Positions 58,089-64,000 of a stretch of 64,000 nucleotides of DNA are shown piece by piece (position 1 is the first letter of the stretch; every line of letters starts with the position of its first letter). The notes under the pieces are model-generated. The model ran no database searches and had not been told where the DNA came from. It saw only the letters and a program-made list of their open reading frames with translations. The stretch covers positions 62,001 to 126,000 of the forward strand of contig JAIXPC010000006.1 of assembly GCA_027486415.1 (NCBI GenBank), written 5' to 3'. The translations under genes and the position numbers were made by a program. The DNA comes from Sphingomonadales bacterium (lineage in GTDB: Bacteria; Pseudomonadota; Alphaproteobacteria; Sphingomonadales; Sphingomonadaceae).

Positions 58089-59561
58089 ATGGGGCAACTC
58101 GACACCGTTCAATCCGGCGTTTTCATCGCGCTGACCATCGCGATGGCATTGGCCACCATCTGGCAGGTCCGCCGCATGAGCCGCCGCCAGGGCGCCCGCT
58201 CCGCCGCCAACAGCAACCGGGAATATTTCCTTGCCGGCGGCGGGCTGTCGTGGCCGTTCATCGCCGGATCGATCACGCTCACCAACCTGTCGACCGACCA
58301 GCTGGTCGGCATGAACGGCCAGCAGATGCTGCTGCTGGCGTGGTGGGAGCTGTCGGCCGTCGCTGGCCTTGCCATCCTCGCCCTCGTCTTCCTGCCGGTC
58401 TATTATCGCGAAGGCTGCACAACGACGACCGAACTGCTGCAGAAACGCTACAATTCGCCGGCCCTGCGCGCGCTGGTGTCGGGCTTGTTCCTTGCCGGCA
58501 ACCTGCTGATCTACCTGCCGATCACGCTCTATACCGGCGCCCTGTTCCTGCGCAGCGTGTCGGGTGCCGATCTGCCGCTGCTGCCGCTGGCGGCCATTCT
58601 TGGCGTGACCGGCTCGCTGTATGCCATTCTCGGCGGGCTGCGCGCCGTCGCCGTCTATGACACGATCGCCGGCGTCGGCGTGCTGGGATCGGCGCTGGCC
58701 ATCGTCTGGCTGGCCTTGCAGGCCATCGGCTGGGATTTTTCCGGCATCCCGCCCGAACGGCTGACCCTGGTGGGCGGCCCCGACAGCCCGATCCCGTGGC
58801 CGACGCTGCTGACCGGCATGATCTTCATCCAGACCTTTTACTGGTCGACCAACCAGAACATCACCCAGCGCGCGATGGCGGCGCCCAGTTTGCGCGAAGG
58901 GCAGAAGGGCGTGTTTGCCGCCGGCGTCATCCGGCTGTGCATCGTGCCGGCCATCGTCGTGCTGCCCGGCATCGCCAGCTACAAATTGTTCGGCCCGCTG
59001 GGCGACACCGCCTATGGCACCATCGTCGCGGCGGTGATGCCCAGCTGGGCATCGGGCGCCTTCGCGGCGTTCATGGCCGCCGCCGTCCTCACCCACTATA
59101 CCTCCATCCTCAATTCCACGACGACATTGTGGGTGTGCGACATCCACGAGGCCTATATCGACAAGGCCCCCAACGTCGCCCGCCTCAACACCGTCATTTC
59201 GCTGGGCTTCGTCGCCATCTCCATCGCTCTGGTGCCGCTGTATGACGGGGCTGCCTCCATCATCAATCTCGTCCAGCAACTGAACGGTCTCCTGTCGATG
59301 CCGATCCTCGCCGCCTTCATCTGCGGGCTGGTGTTCACCGGCATCCGCGCGCCGGCGGTGATGCTGGCCCTGCTGTTCGGCGTCGGCCTCTATGCCGTCT
59401 TCACCTGGGTGTGGACGCCGGCGCACTATATCCACCTGATGCTGGTCACCCTGCTGGCCTCGATCGCGGCGGCGCTGGCGATCAATCGTCTGCTTGGGGG
59501 CACGGCGCAGTTGCGGCATCGCGCCAGCCCGGCCAATATGGCGCAAACCGCCAACCACTGA
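58089..59561 (+). CDS. Sodium:solute symporter (SSS/SLC5 family)
   Basis: This 490-residue inner-membrane protein has about 13-14 hydrophobic segments. It carries the SSS-family pattern NREYFLAGGGLSWPFIAGSI, TNLSTDQLVGMNGQ in helix 1, FLPVYYREGCTTTTELLQKRY and the helix-6 region IFIQTFYWSTNQNITQRAMA, which resembles sugar/inositol-type SLC5 carriers. The substrate is unknown. It begins a five-gene plus-strand run (58089-62358) after tRNA-Val. Confidence 0.9.
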   Translation: MGQLDTVQSGVFIALTIAMALATIWQVRRMSRRQGARSAANSNREYFLAGGGLSWPFIAGSITLTNLSTDQLVGMNGQQMLLLAWWELSAVAGLAILALVFLPVYYREGCTTTTELLQKRYNSPALRALVSGLFLAGNLLIYLPITLYTGALFLRSVSGADLPLLPLAAILGVTGSLYAILGGLRAVAVYDTIAGVGVLGSALAIVWLALQAIGWDFSGIPPERLTLVGGPDSPIPWPTLLTGMIFIQTFYWSTNQNITQRAMAAPSLREGQKGVFAAGVIRLCIVPAIVVLPGIASYKLFGPLGDTAYGTIVAAVMPSWASGAFAAFMAAAVLTHYTSILNSTTTLWVCDIHEAYIDKAPNVARLNTVISLGFVAISIALVPLYDGAASIINLVQQLNGLLSMPILAAFICGLVFTGIRAPAVMLALLFGVGLYAVFTWVWTPAHYIHLMLVTLLASIAAALAINRLLGGTAQLRHRASPANMAQTANH

Positions 59562-59569
59562 GGGGCCCC

Positions 59570-59791
59570 ATGTTCGACAAGCTCTTCCTCGAGCATCCGC
59601 GCTGCGTCAACGAAACCTATGCCGAGCATATGGGCGCGGCCTTTGGCGTGGGCAGCCGGATGTTCGTCGCCAGCCTGAAATGCTTCGTCCACGGCCTCGT
59701 GCCGGCCTTCTACAAGACGGCGGGTTCGGATGCGGTGGTGGCGCTGCACCGGGAAATCGCGCCGCGCAAATACGACCAGCCGACGTTCTGA
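59570..59791 (+). CDS. DUF6356 family protein
   Basis: This 73-residue protein begins MFDKLFLEHPRCVNETYAEH, followed by FGVGSRMFVASLKCFVHGLV and ending PRKYDQPTF. This pattern is typical of the small DUF6356 proteins found mainly in sphingomonads, of unknown function. It starts 8 bp after the symporter stop and lies 14 bp before the serine hydrolase, so the three genes are probably co-transcribed. Confidence 0.85.
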   Translation: MFDKLFLEHPRCVNETYAEHMGAAFGVGSRMFVASLKCFVHGLVPAFYKTAGSDAVVALHREIAPRKYDQPTF

Positions 59792-59805
59792 CGAAACGGA
59801 GCCAG

Positions 59806-61023
59806 ATGATGACCGACACTCTGGGACTGTCGCCCGCGCGCCTGGCGCGGCTCGACGCGCATCTGGCGGAAAAATACATCGCCACGCGCCGGCTGCCATG
59901 CACCCTCACCCTGGTGGCCCGGCATGGCGAGATCGCGCACCTGGGCGTGCAGGGCCTTGCCGATGTCGAACGCGGGCTGCCGGCGCGCGAGGACACGATC
60001 TTCCGCATCTATTCGATGACCAAGCCGATCACGTCGGTCGCGCTGATGATGCTGGTCGAACAGGGCAAGATCGCGCTGGAAGACCCGGTGCACCGCTATA
60101 TCCCGGAGTGGAAGAACCTTGGCGTCTATGTCGCCGGCACCCACAGGACCGGCTTCCAGACCCGGCCCGTGAGCCGTCCCATGCAGGTGGTGGACCTGTT
60201 CCGCCACACCGCCGGCCTCACCTATGGCTTCCAGCTGCGGACCAACGTCGATGAAGCCTATCGCCGCGAAAAGATCGGCGAGATCGAGAAGGCCGGCACG
60301 CTGGAGGACTTCATCAAGACGCTGGCCCGGCTGCCGCTGGAATTCTCGCCCGGAGACGCCTGGAATTATTCGGTGGCGACCGACGTTCTGGGCTGGCTGG
60401 TGCAGGTGGTTTCCGGCCGCCCGTTCGAACAGTTCCTCGCCGAGGAAATCTTCGCGCCGCTGGGCATGGTCGATACCGGCTTTCACGTCCGCGACGGCCA
60501 GGCCCACCGCTTTGCCGCCTGCTATCAGCCCACGCAGGACGGCACCATCACCCTGCAGGACGATCCCGCCACGTCGAGCTTCCTGAAGCCCCCCAGCTTC
60601 GTGTCCGGCGGCGGGGGCCTCGTTTCGACCGCGCACGACTATCTGCAGTTCGCCCGGATGCTGGCCAACGGCGGCACACTGAACGGCCACCGCCTGTTGA
60701 GCCGCAAGACCATCGATCTGATGACCGCCAACCATCTGCCCGGCGGCGTCGACCTGCCGGCGCTCTCCCGCAGCCTGTTTTCCGAAGCGGCCTATGATGG
60801 CGTCGGCTTCGGCCTCGGCTTTGCAACGTCGACGGCGGCCCACAAGACGCTGATGCCCGGCAGCAACGGCGATTATTTCTGGGGCGGCGCTGCCAGCACC
60901 TTCTTCTGGATCGATCCCGAAGAAGACCTGATCGGCATCTTCATGACCCAGCTGATCCCGTCCTCCACCTGGCCCGTCCGCCGCGAGATGCGGACGATGG
61001 TCTATGCCGCCCTCGACGATTGA
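59806..61023 (+). CDS. Serine hydrolase, class C beta-lactamase fold
   Basis: This 405-residue protein of the beta-lactamase/D-aminopeptidase (EstB) family has the nucleophile motif Ser70-Met-Thr-Lys73 (IYSMTKPITSVAL), the Tyr motif in DAWNYSVATDVLGW, and the third box probably near GGAASTFFWIDP. There is no signal peptide, so it is likely an intracellular esterase or peptidase rather than a true beta-lactamase. ATG 59806 has GGAG upstream; ATG 59809 is an equal alternative. Confidence 0.9.
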   Translation: MMTDTLGLSPARLARLDAHLAEKYIATRRLPCTLTLVARHGEIAHLGVQGLADVERGLPAREDTIFRIYSMTKPITSVALMMLVEQGKIALEDPVHRYIPEWKNLGVYVAGTHRTGFQTRPVSRPMQVVDLFRHTAGLTYGFQLRTNVDEAYRREKIGEIEKAGTLEDFIKTLARLPLEFSPGDAWNYSVATDVLGWLVQVVSGRPFEQFLAEEIFAPLGMVDTGFHVRDGQAHRFAACYQPTQDGTITLQDDPATSSFLKPPSFVSGGGGLVSTAHDYLQFARMLANGGTLNGHRLLSRKTIDLMTANHLPGGVDLPALSRSLFSEAAYDGVGFGLGFATSTAAHKTLMPGSNGDYFWGGAASTFFWIDPEEDLIGIFMTQLIPSSTWPVRREMRTMVYAALDD

Positions 61024-61048
61024 ACCCCTGCCCCCGGGAGCCTGAGCC

Positions 61049-61915
61049 ATGACAGATTATGTGCCCCCAAAAGTCTGGACCTGGGACAAGGACAGCGGCG
61101 GGCGCTTCGCCAACATCAACCGCCCGATCGCCGGCCCCACCCACGACAAGCCGCTCCCCGTCGGCAGGCACCCGATCCAGCTTTACAGCCTGGGCACGCC
61201 CAACGGGGTGAAGGTGACAGTGATGCTGGAGGAGTTGCTGGCCGCTGGCCATGCGGGCGCGGAATATGATGCCTGGCTGATCAACATCGGCGCCGGTGAC
61301 CAGTTCGGATCGGGCTTTGTGGAGGCCAACCCCAACAGCAAGATCCCGGCGATGGTCGATCATTCCACCAACCCGCCCACCCGCCTGTTCGAAAGCGGCG
61401 CGATGCTGGTCTATCTCGCGGAAAAATTCGGCGCCTTCCTGCCCACCGATCACCACGCGCGCACGGAGGCGATGTGCTGGCTGTTCTGGCAGATGGGATC
61501 GGCACCCTTCCTGGGCGGCGGCTTCGGCCATTTCTATGCCTATGCCCCCACCAAGCAGGAATATCCGATCAACCGCTATGCCATGGAGGTGAAGCGGCAG
61601 ATGGACGTGCTCGACCGGCACCTGGCCACGAACGACTATATGGCGGGCGCCGAATACAGCATCGCCGACATGGCGATCTGGCCCTGGTATGGCGCGCTCA
61701 GCCTTGGCCTTCTGTATGAGGCCGGCGAGTTCCTCGATGTCGCCAGCTATACCAACGTCATCCGCTGGACCAGGCAGATCGCCGAGCGCCCGGCGGTGAA
61801 GCGCGGCCGCATGGTCAACCGCGTCCAAGGCGAGCCGTCGAGCCAGCTGCACGAACGCCACGACGCCAGCGATTTCGAGACGAAGACGCAAGACAAGATC
61901 GGCAAACCCGCATGA
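61049..61915 (+). CDS. yghU: Glutathione-dependent disulfide-bond oxidoreductase, YghU type
   Basis: This 288-residue glutathione S-transferase family protein has the same length as E. coli YghU. The thioredoxin-like domain (about 45-130) has YSLGTPNGVKVTVMLEEL, the active-site TPNGVK loop that binds glutathione, and ANPNSKIPAMVDH; the helical domain has YSIADMAIWPWYG. It reduces disulfides with two glutathiones. The stop overlaps the next start (ATGA). Confidence 0.94.
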   Translation: MTDYVPPKVWTWDKDSGGRFANINRPIAGPTHDKPLPVGRHPIQLYSLGTPNGVKVTVMLEELLAAGHAGAEYDAWLINIGAGDQFGSGFVEANPNSKIPAMVDHSTNPPTRLFESGAMLVYLAEKFGAFLPTDHHARTEAMCWLFWQMGSAPFLGGGFGHFYAYAPTKQEYPINRYAMEVKRQMDVLDRHLATNDYMAGAEYSIADMAIWPWYGALSLGLLYEAGEFLDVASYTNVIRWTRQIAERPAVKRGRMVNRVQGEPSSQLHERHDASDFETKTQDKIGKPA

Positions 61916-62358
61916 GCGACGCCCCCGAAACGGCCATGCGCCAGCCGCCGGACACCGGCCCCGAAGGCTCCCTGCCCCACAGCCTCGCCCAGCGCCGCAT
62001 CGTGCGGTTCGAGCCCGGCCATGCGACCATCGAATATGAAGTGCTGCCCGCCATCTGCCATTCCGGCGGCGTGGCGCAGGGCGGCTTTGTCGCCGGCTGG
62101 ATCGATGCCGCCATGGCCCACGCGGTAATGGCCAAATATGGCACCAGCCGCGTGCCGATCAGCCTGGAACTGAAGGTCAGCTATTTCGCCCCCGCCAACC
62201 CGGGGCGCGTGCTCGCCGAGGCCTGGATCGAAAAGGCCGGCGGCCGCACCATCTTTGCCGAAGGCCGGCTGACCAACCTGGATGGCAAGGTGCTGGCCAA
62301 GGCCAGCTCGACAATCAGCCTCATTGATGCCGCCAAGGTCGCGGCGTCGATGACCTAG
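61912..62358 (+). CDS. PaaI-type hotdog thioesterase
   Basis: This 148-residue single hotdog domain has the PaaI pattern CHSGGVAQGGFVAGWIDAAM (helix with the catalytic acidic residue) and SYFAPANPGRVLAEAWIEKA. It probably hydrolyses an acyl-CoA; substrate unknown. ATG 61912 overlaps the yghU stop. The 3' end overlaps the convergent TonB-like gene by 4 bp. Confidence 0.88.
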   Translation: MSDAPETAMRQPPDTGPEGSLPHSLAQRRIVRFEPGHATIEYEVLPAICHSGGVAQGGFVAGWIDAAMAHAVMAKYGTSRVPISLELKVSYFAPANPGRVLAEAWIEKAGGRTIFAEGRLTNLDGKVLAKASSTISLIDAAKVAASMT

Positions 62359-63101
62359 GACTGCGGCCTGATATCGATCCGGATGCTCACCCACGTGCCC
62401 ACCTGGTAATCGCCATTTACCCGCGGCGGCTTCACGCGGAACTGCCAGGCCGCTTCGTTCACGGCAAAGCCCAGCCCCGAACCCGGCGACTCCCCGATCG
62501 GCCGGCAATCCTCCACCTTGAACCGCGCCGCCGTGCGGCAGGCGATCAGGCCATAGGCACCGGCCTGCGCTGCCCCGCGCGCCTTCCTGAGGTAAAAGCT
62601 CAGTTCCTGATCGGTCGGTTCTCGCTGCCATTCGGCGGCGTAGAGTTTTGAACCATCGGGCGCGACGCCGACCACGGCGCTGTCGGGCGGCCCGCCGGCA
62701 TCGGCCACCTGCGCCGGCGCCTCCTGCGTCGGGATCATGGCGAGATCAAAGCCGCGCAGTGCCGGATCGCCGAACGACCATTTCGCCGGCGCGGCGTTGG
62801 GCGCGACCACGATGGGTTCGGGCTGCGGCGCGGCGCGTTTTGGCGTGGGCTGGGCCTTTTGCTGTTTCTGCGGCTGCGGCCTGGGCGTCGGCTTGGCGCG
62901 TTCCGGCGTGGGCGTCGCGATATTGACCGCCACCATCGACGTGATGCCCGGCTTGCCCTTGGGCCGGGGCGGCGCCAGCAGCAGCAGCAGCAGGATCAAG
63001 AGGACGTGCAGCGCCACCACCACGGCCAGCACCGGCACGCGGCGGCGATCCGGCAACAGGCCGGGCGCGGTGGCAAGGAAAGAGGCGGTCTGTGCGTTCA
63101 A
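62355..63101 (-). CDS. TonB-like periplasm-spanning protein
   Basis: This 248-residue protein has one N-terminal helix (VPVLAVVVALHVLLILLLLL), then a Pro/Lys/Gln-rich linker (TPERAKPTPRPQPQKQQKAQ and onwards) and a C-terminal domain ending YQVGTWVSIRIDIRPQS. This is the layout of TonB-family energy transducers, though the C-terminal domain is divergent. No exbB/exbD genes are here. It could serve receptors such as the one at 54207-57476, but that is a guess. Confidence 0.75.
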   Translation of the reverse strand: MNAQTASFLATAPGLLPDRRRVPVLAVVVALHVLLILLLLLLAPPRPKGKPGITSMVAVNIATPTPERAKPTPRPQPQKQQKAQPTPKRAAPQPEPIVVAPNAAPAKWSFGDPALRGFDLAMIPTQEAPAQVADAGGPPDSAVVGVAPDGSKLYAAEWQREPTDQELSFYLRKARGAAQAGAYGLIACRTAARFKVEDCRPIGESPGSGLGFAVNEAAWQFRVKPPRVNGDYQVGTWVSIRIDIRPQS

Positions 63102-63159
63102 TCGGGCAGCAAGGGGGGTGGCAGAAGCCCCACCCCTAAACTGCCCAAGCTGAACGGCG

Positions 63160-64000
63160 CTAGTCCAGATTTGGCCGCAGCAGTTGCTCGGCGCGGGCCT
63201 GGCTCACCCCGGCGCGCGCGGCATAATCTGCCACCTGGTCCGGCCCGACGCGCGCCACGCCAAAATACGCCGATTGCGGATGCGCGAAATACATCCCCGA
63301 AACGGCCGCCGTCGGCAGCATGGCGAAACTGTCGGTGAGCGTGATGCCGGCCTTTTCCTCCACCTGCATCAGGTCGAAGATCGTGCGCTTCAGGCTGTGT
63401 TCCGGACAGGCCGGATAGCCCGGCGCCGGGCGGATGCCGGTGTAACGCTCGCGGATCAGGTCCTCGTTCGACATTTTGTTGCCCTGCTCGTGGCCCCAGA
63501 TGTCGCGGCGCACGCGCTCGTGCAGATATTCGGCAAAGGCCTCGGCCAGCCGGTCGGCCAGCGCCTTCAGCAGGATGTCGTTGTAATCATCGTTGGCGAC
63601 CTTGAAGCGGGCCAGCTGCGCGTCGATGCCCTCGCCCGCCTGCACGGCAAAGCAGCCGAGCCAATCCTGTTCCGGATGGATGAAATCGGCCAGGCACATG
63701 TTGGCACGGCCATCGCGCTTGGCGATCTGCTGGCGCAGCATCGGCAGCCGGGCCAGCACCTCGCCGCGGCGTTCATCGCCGAACAGCAGCACATCATCGC
63801 CATCGCGCCGCGCCGGCCAGATGCCGATCACGCCCTTGGGCTTGAGCCATTTTTCCGCAGCAATCGTCTTCAGCATGGCCTGCGCGTCGGCGAACAGGCT
63901 GGTGGCACTGGCGCCCACCACCTCGTCGGTGAGGATCGCCGGATAATTGCCGTGAAGCTCCCAGGCGCGGAAGAAGGGCGTCCAGTCGATATAGGGGATC
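63160..64000 (-). CDS. metH: Methionine synthase, cobalamin-dependent, C-terminal part (cut by window edge)
   Basis: The visible 280 residues are the C-terminal activation (AdoMet-binding) domain of MetH: YIDWTPFFRAWELHGNYPAI at the edge, then CLADFIHPEQDWLGCFAV, HERVRRDIWGHEQGNKMSNE, RPAPGYPACPEHS and SGMYFAHPQSAYFGVARVG. These are the MetH reactivation motifs. The frame runs on beyond base 64000 and the start is not in the window. The enzyme methylates homocysteine from 5-methyl-THF. Confidence 0.97.
   Translation of the reverse strand, partial: IPYIDWTPFFRAWELHGNYPAILTDEVVGASATSLFADAQAMLKTIAAEKWLKPKGVIGIWPARRDGDDVLLFGDERRGEVLARLPMLRQQIAKRDGRANMCLADFIHPEQDWLGCFAVQAGEGIDAQLARFKVANDDYNDILLKALADRLAEAFAEYLHERVRRDIWGHEQGNKMSNEDLIRERYTGIRPAPGYPACPEHSLKRTIFDLMQVEEKAGITLTDSFAMLPTAAVSGMYFAHPQSAYFGVARVGPDQVADYAARAGVSQARAEQLLRPNLD

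Noticed and set aside
57858-59558. 566-codon minus-strand frame over the symporter gene
   Set aside because: It runs through tRNA-Val and the palindromes and has low-complexity Gly/Gln/Arg composition.

Overview
The window is GC-rich bacterial chromosome from an alphaproteobacterium, most probably order Sphingomonadales. Evidence for this: the order zapA - 6S RNA - 5-formyltetrahydrofolate cyclo-ligase; a C-terminal sorting signal of the sphingomonad PEP-CTERM type; a FixLJ pair next to a full cbb3 oxidase cluster; the Anbu/alpha-E/ATP-grasp/transglutaminase operon; DUF2842, DUF6356 and Thivi_2564-type small proteins; and an Oar-like TonB-dependent receptor. Gene density is very high and many genes overlap as ATGA, GTGA or TGATG. 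I see no insertion sequence, prophage, integrase or CRISPR array; the window looks like core chromosome.

Layout. 1-3.8 kb: transketolase (cut by the left edge), a small helical protein that lacks a normal start codon, zapA, 6S RNA, folate cyclo-ligase, DUF2842, chorismate mutase, a bidirectional terminator and tRNA-Asp. 3.9-10.9 kb: acyl-CoA thioesterase II, an atypical NRAMP-type transporter, a dicarboxylate symporter, a small secreted protein, a dienelactone hydrolase with a Tat-like leader, nitroreductase, a BaiN-like flavoprotein and tRNA-Ala(CGC). 11-16 kb: a small membrane protein, sterol desaturase, TPP riboswitch plus thiC, a methyltransferase, a membrane protein and radC. 16-20.1 kb: the four-gene Anbu operon. 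20.3-25 kb: an MFS transporter, an SDR, a PEP-CTERM protein with a sigma-54-type promoter, an MBL hydrolase and a SIMPL protein. 25-31.3 kb: an RND efflux adaptor and pump behind a strong palindromic operator, then DUF445 and a GNAT. 31.3-35.7 kb: trmL, an aspartate aminotransferase, pabBC and an orphan RimK-like ATP-grasp protein.

35.9-46.5 kb is the respiratory centre of the window: ccoNOQP (cbb3 oxidase), ccoG, fixH, ccoI, ccoS (assembly and copper loading) and a small Cys-containing protein on the plus strand. Opposing them are usp-fixL-fixJ, a universal stress protein and an oxygen-sensing two-component system. A FixJ-like palindrome lies in the promoter region of ccoN. No fixK is present in the window.

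46.6-64 kb: pyrC and DUF6671, an acyl-CoA dehydrogenase, then a group of secreted hydrolases (S9 peptidase, penicillin-acylase-type Ntn hydrolase) facing a large Oar-like TonB-dependent receptor. After tRNA-Val come a sodium:solute symporter, DUF6356, a serine hydrolase, a YghU-type glutathione protein, a hotdog thioesterase, a TonB-like protein and the C-terminal part of methionine synthase (cut by the right edge). Several intergenic palindrome families (GCGGC-TTT-GCCGC and CCCTCCCGC/GCGGGAGGG) cluster between 48.4 and 58 kb.
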